Position numbers and translations under genes: made by a program
Origin: JBDHRG01 sp039807445
Lineage (GTDB): Bacteria > Pseudomonadota > Gammaproteobacteria > Competibacterales > Competibacteraceae
Length of the DNA: 56,474 bases
NCBI GenBank assembly: GCA_039807445.1
Contig: JBDHRG010000003.1
Location: forward strand, 1 to 56,474
Direction: 5' to 3'
Notes under the pieces: model-generated
What the model was told of the DNA's origin: nothing
Database searches by the model: none
Seen by the model: the letters and a program-made list of their open reading frames with translations, nothing else
Shown: positions 1-8,267 of the stretch, in pieces
Layout: each line of letters opens with the position of its first letter
Position numbering within the stretch: the first letter of the stretch is position 1

Positions 1-1
1 G

Positions 2-811
2 CAGCGCCGCGGCGAGGTGCTGCGTGCCGCGGCGCTGCCCCCCGCGCCGGCGCGCGCCGACGATGGCGAGCCGCGCTGGGGGCCGCGGATCGCCGAGGCG
101 ATCCGCGAGGGGCGGCTGTTCCTCGCCTATCAGCCGATCAGCAGCCTGGCGGCCGACGCCGCCGAGCGCTTCGAAGTGTTGCTGCGGCTGCGCGATGCGC
201 AGGGGCGCATACTGCTGCCCGCCGATTTCCTCGGCGAGGCGACGCGCCAAGGCTATGCGCGGCTGCTCGACCGCTGGGTCGTCAGCCGCGCGCTGCGCTG
301 GCTCGATGCGCACCAACCGGCGCATCCCGCGACCACGCTGTTCGTCAAGCTGTCGGAAGCCTCGCTCGCCGATACCGACTTTCCCGACTGGCTGGGGCAA
401 ATGCTCGACAAGGTGCGGGTGCGCACCGGCAGTTGCGTGTTCGAGCTGGGCCAGGAGACGCTGCTCGCCAGCCCCGAGCGCGCCGAAGCCTTGTTCGCGC
501 GGCTGCGCGCGCTCGGACAGGCGGCGGCGATCGAGCACTTCGACGGTGGCGCGAACGCCTGGCTCGCGCGCCTGGCACCGGACTACGTCAAGCTCGACCG
601 CGCGCTGGTGCAGGGCTTGACGGCGGATCCGGCGCGGCTCGAGCGCGTGCGCGGGCTGATCGCGCGCGTGCAAGCCGCAGGCAGCCGGCCGATCGCCGCC
701 TTCGTCGAAGATGCGCGCTCGCTCGGCCTGCTGTGGCAGGCGCAGGTCGAGCTGGTGCAAGGCCACTTCATCCAGCCGCCCGAAGAGCACCCGCGCGACG
801 CCTCCGCCTGA
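2..811 (+). CDS. EAL-domain protein, C-terminal part, probably non-catalytic (5' end outside window)
   Basis: The frame is open from the first bases of the window with no convincing start or ribosome site, so this is the 3' part of a longer gene; the GTG at 17 is probably internal. About 240 residues have the layout of a cyclic-di-GMP phosphodiesterase EAL domain: an AYQPI segment, FEVLLRL in place of the EAL signature (bases 170-190), DYVKLD, and a C-terminal LVQGHFIQPP. Several catalytic positions are changed. Counting from base 17, the Asn of the N-L-S motif is Lys111, the metal-binding Asp-Asp pair is Glu173-His174, and the first Glu of AEGVE is Ala228. The catalytic Lys (192) remains. 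I infer a non-catalytic EAL domain used for binding or signalling. An upstream GGDEF, PAS or receiver domain is possible but not visible. It is convergent with the hydrolase gene. Confidence 0.85.
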   Translation, partial: QRRGEVLRAAALPPAPARADDGEPRWGPRIAEAIREGRLFLAYQPISSLAADAAERFEVLLRLRDAQGRILLPADFLGEATRQGYARLLDRWVVSRALRWLDAHQPAHPATTLFVKLSEASLADTDFPDWLGQMLDKVRVRTGSCVFELGQETLLASPERAEALFARLRALGQAAAIEHFDGGANAWLARLAPDYVKLDRALVQGLTADPARLERVRGLIARVQAAGSRPIAAFVEDARSLGLLWQAQVELVQGHFIQPPEEHPRDASA

Positions 812-852
812 AAGGCTTCGACGGCCGAGGCACGGCGACCGCGCGGAGAACG

Positions 853-1614
853 CTACGCCACGGCTTCGAGCAGCTCGGCGAGCGTCGCCTCGAGCAGCGC
901 GAGATCGGTTTCGCGCGACAGGCGGTGGTCGCCGTCCTTGATCAGCGTTAGCCGCACGTCGGCGCCGACCAAGGCTTCGCTCAGCCGCAGGCTGGTCTGC
1001 CAGGGCACGTCGGCATCGCGCATGCCGGCGAGCAGCCGCACCGGACAGTCGAGCCGGAGCGGCTCTCCCCCTTGCCGCAGCAGCAGGTGGCGGCGGCCAT
1101 CCTCGACCAGTGCGCGCGTGATCGGGTAGGGGCCGTCGCCGTAGTCCGAGGGGCGCTCGATCCGGCCCGCGGCGAGCAGCCGGACGCGCTCGGCTTCGCT
1201 CAACCCGGCCCAGATCAGGTCTTCGGTGAAGTCCGGTGCCGCGGCGATGCCGAGCAGCCCGGCGACGCGGTCGGCGCGCGCGCGCGCGGCGAGCAGCGCG
1301 AGCCAGCCGCCCATCGACGAGCCGACCAGCAACTGCGGCCCCTCGGTCAGGGTGTCGAGCACCGCGAGCGCGTCCGCAGCCCAGCGGCTCACGGTGCCGC
1401 GCGCGAAGTCCCCCGAGGACCGGCCGTGGCCGTAGGGATCGAAGCGCAGGAACGCCTGGCCGCGCGCGCGGCACCAGGCGTCCAGCCGGGTGGCCTTGAT
1501 GCCGCCCATGTCGGAGCGCAGGCCGCCGAGGAACACCACGCCGGGACTGCGGCCGGGGGTTTGATGGTAGGCGAGGCACTCGCCGTCGGGGCGCAGCAGG
1601 AAGTCGGGAATCAT
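853..1614 (-). CDS. alpha/beta-hydrolase fold protein, translationally coupled to ptsI
   Basis: A 253-residue single-domain alpha/beta hydrolase. The nucleophile elbow is GSSMGG with Ser100, the acid is probably Asp200 in GMRDADVPW, and the catalytic His is His230 in DGDHRL; FDPYGHGRSSG near residue 58 looks like the oxyanion-side loop. There is no signal peptide, so it should be cytoplasmic. Its ATG overlaps the ptsI stop by four bases (ATGA, 1611-1614), so it is the last gene of the PTS run and probably made by coupled translation. The fold family includes esterases, thioesterases and palmitoyl hydrolases; the substrate cannot be read from sequence. Coupling to ptsI is the only functional clue. 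Confidence 0.85.
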   Translation of the reverse strand: MIPDFLLRPDGECLAYHQTPGRSPGVVFLGGLRSDMGGIKATRLDAWCRARGQAFLRFDPYGHGRSSGDFARGTVSRWAADALAVLDTLTEGPQLLVGSSMGGWLALLAARARADRVAGLLGIAAAPDFTEDLIWAGLSEAERVRLLAAGRIERPSDYGDGPYPITRALVEDGRRHLLLRQGGEPLRLDCPVRLLAGMRDADVPWQTSLRLSEALVGADVRLTLIKDGDHRLSRETDLALLEATLAELLEAVA

Positions 1615-3341
1615 GCGGTGATCTCGGCCAGCAGGTGCGCGAGCTTCGCGGGCTGGGTCGCCAGCAGGATGCGCTTGGCCTGCTGCTCGAGCGTTTCGAC
1701 GTGGGCATCGAGGATCGCGCGCTTGACCTCGAGCACATTGTTCGGGTGCATGCTGAACTGCGTCAGCCCCAGCCCGAGCAGCAGCCGCGTGTAGCGCGGA
1801 TCGCCGGCCATCTCGCCGCACATCGTCACCGGGATGCCGGCCTTGCGTCCGGCGCGGATCGTGTCGGTGATCAGGTGCAGCACCGCCGGGTGCAGCGGGT
1901 CGTACAGGTAATTGACTTCGTCGTCGATGCGGTCGATCGCCAGCGTGTACTGGATCAGATCGTTGGTGCCGATCGACAGGAAATCGAGGCTGCGGGCGAA
2001 CAGCGGCGCGCACACCGCCGCCGCCGGCACCTCGATCATGCCGCCGACCGGCAGGTGTTCGTCGAAGGCGATGCCGCGCGCGCGCAGCTCGCGCTTGGTC
2101 TCGTCGACCAGGCGCAGCACCGCGGTGACTTCGTGCGGTGCCGACAGCATCGGGATCATCATCCGCACCGGCGCGTAGGCCGAGGCGCGCAGGATCGCGC
2201 GCAGCTGCGGGCGGAACAGCTCGAGCTCCTTCAGGCACAGGCGTATACCGCGCAGCCCCAGCGCCGGGTTGGTCGCCACCGGCCCCTTGCGCCCGCCGTC
2301 GACCTGCTTGTCGGCACCGAGATCGGCGGTGCGGATCGTGATCGGCCGACCGTCGAGCACGTTGATCACGTGCAGGTACGAGGCGAGGTGCTCGTCTTCG
2401 TCGGGTACATCCCGGCGGTTCATGAACAGGAACTCGGTGCGGTACAGGCCGATGCCGTCGGCGGCGACCTCCTTGACCGCCTCGGCGTCCTCGGGCAGCT
2501 CGATGTTGGCCTGCAGCCCGATCGCGACCGCGTCGCGCGTGACCGCCTTCTGCCGCTTGAGCTTGCCGAGTTCGTGGCGCTGGCGTGCGAGCGCCTTGCG
2601 CCGCTCGCCGTAGTGCTCGAGGATCGCCGCGTCGAGCTCGGCGAGCACCACGCCCTGCTCGCCGTCGACGACCGCCGATTCGTCGTCGGCGAGCAGCCGC
2701 CGCGCGTGGCGCACGCCGACCACCGCCGGGATACCGAGGTTGCGCGCCAGGATCGCGGTGTGCGACAGCGGGCCGCCGTACTCGGTGACGAAGGCGGCGA
2801 TGCCCTGGTGCTGCAGCAGCAGCGTATCGGCCGGGGTGATGTCGTCGGCGACGACGATCCTCCCCTCGAGCCGGCCCGAACTGAGCTCGGTCGGCGCCTC
2901 GTCGGCGAGCAGGATGCCCTGCACGCGGCGCACGACGTGATCGACGTCGTCCTTGCGCGCCTGCAGGTAGGGATCGTCCATCTCTTCGAACACCTGCACG
3001 ACCAGGTCGCGCTGCAGCTTCAGCGCCCACTCGGCGTTGCACTGCAAGCTCTGGATCAGCCGCACCGGCGCCTCGGTCAACGTCGGGTCGTCGAGCATCA
3101 GCAGGTGCGCGTCGATGAAGGCGGTGACTTCGGCCGGCAGCGTCTGGGCGACGCGTCCGCGGATTTCGTGCAGCTGCGTGCGCGCCGCGGCGACCGCCTG
3201 CTCGAAGCGCGCGATCTCGTCTTCGACCAGGTCGCGCGGAATCGCGTACTCGACCACCTCGGGCTGGTTGCGCAGCAGGTGCACCACCGCGCCGATCGCG
3301 CAGCCGCGGGAGACGCCGATGCCGTGTAGGCTGAGGGGCAT
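1611..3341 (-). CDS. ptsI: PTS enzyme I (phosphoenolpyruvate-protein phosphotransferase)
   Basis: 576 residues, the usual length for enzyme I. It transfers phosphate from PEP to its own His and then to HPr. The phospho-His motif GGPLSHTAILARN places the active His at 194; the C-terminal PEP-binding barrel shows SIGTNDLIQY and VTMCGEMAGD with the active-site Cys. The start ATG is six bases after the ptsH stop. With HPr, two EIIA proteins and HprK but no EIIB or EIIC permease nearby, this enzyme I probably feeds a regulatory chain rather than sugar uptake. This local genome arrangement is known in betaproteobacteria. Confidence 0.97.
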   Translation of the reverse strand: MPLSLHGIGVSRGCAIGAVVHLLRNQPEVVEYAIPRDLVEDEIARFEQAVAAARTQLHEIRGRVAQTLPAEVTAFIDAHLLMLDDPTLTEAPVRLIQSLQCNAEWALKLQRDLVVQVFEEMDDPYLQARKDDVDHVVRRVQGILLADEAPTELSSGRLEGRIVVADDITPADTLLLQHQGIAAFVTEYGGPLSHTAILARNLGIPAVVGVRHARRLLADDESAVVDGEQGVVLAELDAAILEHYGERRKALARQRHELGKLKRQKAVTRDAVAIGLQANIELPEDAEAVKEVAADGIGLYRTEFLFMNRRDVPDEDEHLASYLHVINVLDGRPITIRTADLGADKQVDGGRKGPVATNPALGLRGIRLCLKELELFRPQLRAILRASAYAPVRMMIPMLSAPHEVTAVLRLVDETKRELRARGIAFDEHLPVGGMIEVPAAAVCAPLFARSLDFLSIGTNDLIQYTLAIDRIDDEVNYLYDPLHPAVLHLITDTIRAGRKAGIPVTMCGEMAGDPRYTRLLLGLGLTQFSMHPNNVLEVKRAILDAHVETLEQQAKRILLATQPAKLAHLLAEITA

Positions 3342-3347
3342 GGGCGC

Positions 3348-3617
3348 TCAGCACTCCTCGCCGAAGCGCTGCTGCACCAGCCCGGCCAGCCCCTCGAGCG
3401 CGGCGTCGGCGTCGGGACCCTCGGCCGACAGCGTCAGCGGCGTACCCTGCGCCGCAGCCAGCATCATCACCCCCATGATGCTCTTGCCGTTGACGACGCG
3501 GTCGCCCTTCTGCACCTGGATCTGCGCGGCGAAGCTCGACGCCAGGGTCACGAACTTGGCGGCGGCGCGCGCGTGCAGGCCGAGCTTGTTGACGATCACG
3601 ACTTCACGCTGGATCAC
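3348..3617 (-). CDS. ptsH: HPr phosphocarrier protein
   Basis: 89 residues. The start is GTG at 3617, overlapping the EIIA stop as GTGA (3614-3617); no ATG is available at the right place. It has both phosphorylation sites: His15 in KLGLHARAAAKF, the acceptor from enzyme I, and Ser46 in NGKSIMGVMMLAA, the target of HPr kinase. Keeping Ser46 together with hprK in the same gene run indicates that both forms of HPr phosphorylation operate here. The partner proteins are encoded immediately on either side. Confidence 0.96.
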   Translation of the reverse strand: MIQREVVIVNKLGLHARAAAKFVTLASSFAAQIQVQKGDRVVNGKSIMGVMMLAAAQGTPLTLSAEGPDADAALEGLAGLVQQRFGEEC

Positions 3618-4021
3618 GGGGTTCTCGCTTCGGGGGTGGAGATCACGATGCCGTCGCGGCCGGCGCTCGCGGCCTTCTCGGCGAGTTCGGGCAGGCTCAG
3701 CCGGCAGTAGTTCATCACGCGGATCAGCATCGGCAGGCTGACGCCGGACACTACGTACACGCTCGGTGCCTCGAGCAGGCGGTGGGCGATGTTGCTCGGC
3801 GTCGCGCCGAAGATGTCGGTCAGGACCAGCACGCCTTCGCCGGCGTCGAGCTCGGCCAGCCGCGTGCGCGCCTCGGCGAGCAGCGCGTCCGGATCGCCGT
3901 GTTCGCCGACGCGCACCACGGCGACGGCCATCGGGCAATGGGCGAAGGTGGTGGTCGCGGTCGTGAGCAGTTCGTCACCCAGGCGATTGTGGGTGATCAG
4001 CAGCAAGCCGACACTGCTCAT
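3614..4021 (-). CDS. PTS system EIIA component, mannose (EIIA-Man) family
   Basis: 135 residues, the size of a stand-alone EIIA-Man domain. The phospho-acceptor is probably His11 in LLITHNRLG. LTDIFGATPSNIA in the middle of the protein is characteristic of this family. No EIIB, EIIC or EIID partner lies in the window, which is the usual state of this gene in the betaproteobacterial PTS cluster, where it is thought to act in regulation. It overlaps rapZ upstream by ATGA (4018-4021) and ptsH downstream by GTGA, so translation of all three is probably coupled. Confidence 0.93.
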   Translation of the reverse strand: MSSVGLLLITHNRLGDELLTTATTTFAHCPMAVAVVRVGEHGDPDALLAEARTRLAELDAGEGVLVLTDIFGATPSNIAHRLLEAPSVYVVSGVSLPMLIRVMNYCRLSLPELAEKAASAGRDGIVISTPEARTP

Positions 4022-4878
4022 GACAGCTCCCGGTGGCGGACGGTAACGTTGCGATGGTGGGCACCGAAGTACTCGGCGAGGCGCTCGGCGATGTAGACCG
4101 AGCGGTGCTGGCCGCCGGTGCAGCCGACTGCGACCGTCAGGTAGCTGCGGCTGCTGTGCTCGAACGAAGGAATCCAGGTCTCGAGGAAGGCGCCGATGTC
4201 GCCGACCATGCGCTCGACCTCGGGCTGGCGGCCCAGGTAGTCGATCACCGGCTGTTCGCGGCCGGTGTACTGGCGCAGCGCGGTTTGCCAGTGCGGGTTG
4301 GGCAGGTTGCGCACGTCGAAGACGAAGTCGGCGTTGTCGGGCAGGCCGTGCTTGAAGCCGAACGATTCGAACACGATCGTCGTGCCGCCCTGCCCCTCGC
4401 CGTGCAGACGGCTGCGCACCAGTTCGCGCAGCTCGTGGACATTGGTATGGCTGGTGTCGATCACCAGCGTCGCCAGCGCCGCGATCGGTGCCAGCAGCAC
4501 GCGCTCGCGGCGGATCGCGTCGGGCAGCGGCACGCCGGCCTCGGCCGACAGCGGGTGCTTGCGGCGGGTGTCGCTGAAGCGCTTGATCAGCGTCTCGTCG
4601 TCGGCGAGTAGGAACACCACTTCGGCGCCGACGCCGCGGGTGCGCAGCGCCTCGAGCACGTCGGGGAAGTGCGCCAGCTCGTCGCGGAAGTTGCGCGAAT
4701 CGATGCCGACCGCGGCGGTGTCGACCCCCGGCGGCTCGCGGCGCAACAGTTCGTCGACGAAGGGTTCGAGCAGCGCCAGCGGCAGGTTGTCGACGCAATA
4801 GTCGTTCAGATCCTCGAGCGTCGCGAGCGCCACGCTCTTGCCCGAGCCCGACAGTCCGCTGACGATGATCAGTCTCAT
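4018..4878 (-). CDS. rapZ: RNase adapter protein / nucleotide-binding RapZ
   Basis: 286 residues, the standard length. The N-terminal Walker A is GLSGSGKS (residues 8-15). The C-terminal RNA-binding domain has GFKHGLPDNADFVFDVR, YTGREQPVIDYL and VAVGCTGGQHRSVY. In Escherichia coli RapZ recruits RNase E to the GlmZ small RNA and so controls GlmS and amino-sugar supply. Whether GlmZ exists in this organism cannot be seen here. The gene overlaps hprK by ATGA (4875-4878) and the EIIA gene by ATGA. Confidence 0.96.
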   Translation of the reverse strand: MRLIIVSGLSGSGKSVALATLEDLNDYCVDNLPLALLEPFVDELLRREPPGVDTAAVGIDSRNFRDELAHFPDVLEALRTRGVGAEVVFLLADDETLIKRFSDTRRKHPLSAEAGVPLPDAIRRERVLLAPIAALATLVIDTSHTNVHELRELVRSRLHGEGQGGTTIVFESFGFKHGLPDNADFVFDVRNLPNPHWQTALRQYTGREQPVIDYLGRQPEVERMVGDIGAFLETWIPSFEHSSRSYLTVAVGCTGGQHRSVYIAERLAEYFGAHHRNVTVRHRELS

Positions 4879-5825
4879 GGGGTCTCGCCCGTCATCTCGG
4901 CTTGCAGCCGCTCCATCAGATCCTGCTCGGCATTGTATCCGCCGAGGCGCAAGATGTGGTCGCGCACCGCGCACTCGACCAGCACTGCGAGGTTGCGCCC
5001 CGGGGCGATCGGGACGCTGATCTGCGGGATCGCGACGTCGAGGATGTAGCGCGTGGTGCGTGCGCCGGACAGCCGCACCTCGGGTACCAGCCGCGCATCC
5101 TCGAGCCGCTCGAGGTGCACGATCAGCCGCAGGCGCTTGTTGCGCTTGACCGCGCTGTCGCCGAACATCCGCCGCACGTTGACGATCCCCAGTCCGCGCA
5201 CCTCGAGGAAGTTGCGCAGCGGCTCGGGGCAGGTGCCCTCGAGCACTTGCGGTGCAACGCGCGTCAGCTTGGGCGCGTCGTCGGCGATCAGGCGATGACC
5301 GCGGCTGACCAGCTCGAGCGCGAGCTCGCTCTTGCCGGTGCTGCTGTCGCCGGTCAGCATCACGCCCAGGCCGTAGACTTCCATGAACACGCCGTGCAGC
5401 ACGGTCGAGCTGGCGTCGAGGCTGCGCTGGTAATCGCCGAGCACCTCGAGCGCCTCGGACACGCCGAGCGGAGTGTGCCACAGCGGTGCGGCGCGGGCTT
5501 CGGCTCGCTCGGCGAGCTCGGCGGCAAGCGGCCCGGCCTCGCCGCAGACCAGCGCGACGCCGGACTCGGGGGCGAGCAGGTGGTCGAGCAGTGCACGCCG
5601 CGCGGCAGGGTCGAGTGCGGTGAGAAAGGCGAGCTCGTCGGTACCGAGCACCTGCACCCGCGGTGGGTTGACCAGGTTCATCGGTCCACCGAGCGCGCGC
5701 GGCGCGAGGTAGTCGCCTTCGCGGCAGATCAGCCGCGCGCCGCCGCCGCGTCCGCCGAGCCAGCACAGCTCCAGCGGCACCTGCAGGGCCTGGAAGGCTT
5801 CGTCGGCGCGCAGCGCGGCGATCAT
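4875..5825 (-). CDS. hprK: HPr kinase/phosphorylase
   Basis: 316 residues. It phosphorylates and dephosphorylates HPr on Ser46. The Walker A is GDSSTGKS (159-166), the catalytic-loop His is probably His144 in TVLHGVFMEVYG, and LEVRGLGIVNV is the family signature. The N-terminal domain is of ordinary length. The start overlaps the ptsN stop by ATGA (5822-5825). In proteobacteria HprK is thought to adjust the regulatory PTS rather than to drive CcpA-type catabolite repression; CcpA is typical of Firmicutes. Confidence 0.96.
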   Translation of the reverse strand: MIAALRADEAFQALQVPLELCWLGGRGGGARLICREGDYLAPRALGGPMNLVNPPRVQVLGTDELAFLTALDPAARRALLDHLLAPESGVALVCGEAGPLAAELAERAEARAAPLWHTPLGVSEALEVLGDYQRSLDASSTVLHGVFMEVYGLGVMLTGDSSTGKSELALELVSRGHRLIADDAPKLTRVAPQVLEGTCPEPLRNFLEVRGLGIVNVRRMFGDSAVKRNKRLRLIVHLERLEDARLVPEVRLSGARTTRYILDVAIPQISVPIAPGRNLAVLVECAVRDHILRLGGYNAEQDLMERLQAEMTGETP

Positions 5826-6292
5826 GGGGCCGTCGTGGATGGCGCCCAGCCGGTCAGGCGTTCGTACAGCTGCGCATCGGTGGCGGCTTCGCGCAGCGAC
5901 TGGCAAAAGGTCTTGTCGCTGAACATCTCCGCCAGATGGGCGAGGATCTTCAGGTGCTCGTCGGTGTAGTGTTCGGGCACCAGCAGCGCGAACACCAGAT
6001 CGACCGGCTCTTGGTCGATCGCGTCGTAGTCGACGCCGGGCTGGAGCTTGACGAAGGCGCCCAGCCCGCGCCGGGCGCCGGGGATGCGGCCGTGGGGCAG
6101 GGCCACGCCGTGGCCCAGCCCCGTGCTGCCGAGACGCTCCCGGCCGATCAGGCTGTCGAAGATGACCCGCGAGTCGCACCCCTCGTCGGCGTCGGCGAGC
6201 AGTCCGCTGACCAGGTCGAGCACGCGCTTTTTGCTGGTGAGGTCGCTGCGGCAGACGGCGCGCGCAGGGGCGATCAGATCGGCGATATTCAT
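5822..6292 (-). CDS. ptsN: PTS-Ntr EIIA protein (nitrogen regulatory)
   Basis: 156 residues of EIIA fructose/Ntr type. The phospho-acceptor is His67 in GHGVALPHGRI. In this protein family the phosphorylation state controls, for example, potassium transport and sigma-54-linked functions. The gene stands 40 bases after hpf and shortly after rpoN, the classic rpoN-hpf-ptsN neighbourhood, and is followed with overlap by hprK. No npr (NPr) gene is visible, so HPr itself is probably the phosphate donor. Confidence 0.95.
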   Translation of the reverse strand: MNIADLIAPARAVCRSDLTSKKRVLDLVSGLLADADEGCDSRVIFDSLIGRERLGSTGLGHGVALPHGRIPGARRGLGAFVKLQPGVDYDAIDQEPVDLVFALLVPEHYTDEHLKILAHLAEMFSDKTFCQSLREAATDAQLYERLTGWAPSTTAP

Positions 6293-6332
6293 GCGGATGC
6301 GTGAAGGGACGAGAGCCTGTGGACGGAGCGGA

Positions 6333-6656
6333 TCACGAGTAGCTGCGGACCTGCTCGCGGTCGGCGCGATGGTGGTCGGTCAGCTTTTCCTTGTGCCTGA
6401 GGATCTGGCGCTCGACCTTGTCGGCCAGCACGTCGATCGCGGCGTACATGTCTTCCTCGGTCGACTCGGCGTGCACTTCGCCGCCGGCCAGATGCACCGT
6501 GGCCTCGGCCTTGTGACGCAGCTTCTCGACGCTGAGGATCACGTGCATGCTGGTGACGTTGTCGAACAGGCGCTCGGCACGGCCGAGTTTGTCCTGCACG
6601 TAGTCACGCAGGGCCTGGGTGATCTCGACGTGATGCCCCGTCAGCTTGGTTTGCAT
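6333..6656 (-). CDS. hpf: ribosome hibernation promoting factor (short form)
   Basis: 107 residues, one RaiA/HPF domain (TGHHVEITQALRDYV, HKAEATVHLAGGEVHAES, AAIDVLADKVERQI), without the C-terminal dimerisation domain of long HPF. It binds the 30S subunit in stationary phase and promotes inactive 70S or 100S ribosomes. It follows rpoN after a 107-base gap that holds the perfect 14-base palindrome GGTCCCGCGGGACC at 6699-6712. That palindrome may shape processing or attenuation between rpoN and hpf. An AAGGAGTC Shine-Dalgarno sequence precedes the ATG. Confidence 0.95.
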   Translation of the reverse strand: MQTKLTGHHVEITQALRDYVQDKLGRAERLFDNVTSMHVILSVEKLRHKAEATVHLAGGEVHAESTEEDMYAAIDVLADKVERQILRHKEKLTDHHRADREQVRSYS

Positions 6657-6698
6657 GGCAGACTCCTTAGCTTTGAGGAAGGATGGTTGCGTCGGCGC

Positions 6699-6712
6699 GG
6701 TCCCGCGGGACC
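6699..6712. other. 14-base palindrome between rpoN and hpf
   Basis: GGTCCCGCGGGACC is self-complementary and lies in the 107-base gap downstream of rpoN and upstream of hpf. No T-run follows on the minus strand, so a classical intrinsic terminator is not supported. It could be a protein-binding palindrome or an mRNA processing hairpin. Confidence 0.4.
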
Positions 6713-6763
6713 ACCCGACACCGGAGCCCTTCCGGCCCCGGCCGCGGCGTGCGGACCGGCACG

Positions 6764-8224
6764 TCAGCCGATCCGCTTGCGGTCCGTCGATGAGGGTATG
6801 GCCATGGCCTCGCGATATTTTGCCACCGTTCTGCGCGCCACCTGAACACCCTCCTTGCCGAGCAGCTCGGTGAGCTTGCTGTCGCTGAGCGGCTTGCGCG
6901 CGTCTTCGGCAGCGATCAGTTTCTTCAGCATCGCCTGGATCGCAACCGAAGACACCTCGCCGCCTTCGGCGCTGCCGACGTGGCTGGAGAAGAAGTACTT
7001 GAACTCGAAGATGCCGCGCGGCGTGTGCATGTACTTCTGTGTGGTCACGCGCGAGATCGTCGATTCGTGCATCTCGACCGCCTCGGCGATGTCGCGCAGC
7101 ACCAGCGGCTTCATGTGCTCGGGACCGCGATCGAAGAAGGCTTGCTGGCGCTCGACGATGCAGCGCGCGACCTTCAGCAGCGTCTCGTGGCGGTTGCGCA
7201 AGCTCTTCAGGAACCAGCGCGCCTCCTGCAAGTGGTTCTTCAGGTAGGTGTTGTCGGCGCTGGTGTCGGCGCGGCGTATCAGGCGCGCGTATTCGCCGTT
7301 GATCCGCAGCCGCGGTGCGCTGTCGGGGTTCAGCTCGACGCGCCAGCCGTCCTTGTGGCGCACCACGAACACGTCGGGGATTACGTAGCTCGCCTGCGTA
7401 TCCGACAGCCGCGTGCCGGGACGCGGGTTCAGCCGCTGGATCAGCGCGATCACCGCCTGCAGCGCATCGCGGTCGAGCTTCAGCCGTCGCATCAGCGTGT
7501 TGAAATCGCGCCCGGCGAGCAGCTCGAGGTGATGCGCGACCAGCTCGCGCGCCTCGGCGCGCCATGGCGTCTCGGGCGGCAGCGCTTCGAGCTGCAGCTC
7601 CAGGCACTCGGCCGGTGAGCGCGCACACACCCCCACCGGGTCGAAGCGCTGCAGCCGGTGCAGCACCGCTGCGACTTCGTCGTCTTCGAGCCCGGGCCAG
7701 GCATCGCGCAAGCTGTCGCAGAGCTCGGCGAACGGCAGCGCCAGATAGCCGGCTTCGTCGGTGGCGTCGATGATCGCCTCGGCGATCGCCATATCGGTGT
7801 CGGAGAACGGCGTCAGCCGCATCTGCCACAGCAGGTGTTCCTGCAGCGATTCGGCCGGTGCGCTGTACAGCTCGAAGGGGTCGCGATCGCCGTCGTCGCC
7901 GCGCGAAAGGCTGGTGGCGCCGTCGTAGCTCTCGTAGACCTCGTCCCAGCCGACATCGACCGGCAGCTCGTCGGGGATGGTTTCGCCACTGTTGTCATGC
8001 TGCGGCTCGGCGCCGGGCGGCGGCGGCGCCTCGAGCGCGGCCTCGGCCGAGGGCGTGTCGTCGAGGCCCTCGTCGGAGCGCTCGAGCATCAGGTTCGAGT
8101 CGAGCACCGCCTGGATTTCGGCCTGAAGATCCAGGCTCGACAGCTGCAGCAGGCGGATGGCCTGTTGCAGCTGGGGGGTCATCGTCAGGTGCTGACCCAG
8201 GCGAAGTTGCAGCGATTGTCTCAT
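6764..8224 (-). CDS. rpoN: RNA polymerase sigma-54 factor
   Basis: 486 residues. The N-terminal activator-responsive region LGQHLTMTPQLQQAIRLLQL is followed by an acidic linker (about 45-110), the core-binding region and a helix-turn-helix. The C-terminal RpoN box ARRTVAKYREAM contacts the -24 promoter element. It directs transcription that depends on AAA+ enhancer-binding proteins, typically nitrogen, motility and pilin genes. It lies between lptB and hpf on the same strand. A TATAAG -10-like element precedes it at 8268-8273. Confidence 0.97.
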   Translation of the reverse strand: MRQSLQLRLGQHLTMTPQLQQAIRLLQLSSLDLQAEIQAVLDSNLMLERSDEGLDDTPSAEAALEAPPPPGAEPQHDNSGETIPDELPVDVGWDEVYESYDGATSLSRGDDGDRDPFELYSAPAESLQEHLLWQMRLTPFSDTDMAIAEAIIDATDEAGYLALPFAELCDSLRDAWPGLEDDEVAAVLHRLQRFDPVGVCARSPAECLELQLEALPPETPWRAEARELVAHHLELLAGRDFNTLMRRLKLDRDALQAVIALIQRLNPRPGTRLSDTQASYVIPDVFVVRHKDGWRVELNPDSAPRLRINGEYARLIRRADTSADNTYLKNHLQEARWFLKSLRNRHETLLKVARCIVERQQAFFDRGPEHMKPLVLRDIAEAVEMHESTISRVTTQKYMHTPRGIFEFKYFFSSHVGSAEGGEVSSVAIQAMLKKLIAAEDARKPLSDSKLTELLGKEGVQVARRTVAKYREAMAIPSSTDRKRIG

Positions 8225-8267
8225 CTCGGCGGTAGGCTCGGGGCGTCTGGGCGCGCGCCTCGAGCTA

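Noticed and set aside
853..3354. A single 833-codon open frame on the minus strand spanning the hydrolase and most of ptsI
   Set aside because: Only the 253 C-terminal codons (the hydrolase) look like protein. The rest is the wrong frame of ptsI, giving Arg/Ala-rich text typical of GC-rich DNA.
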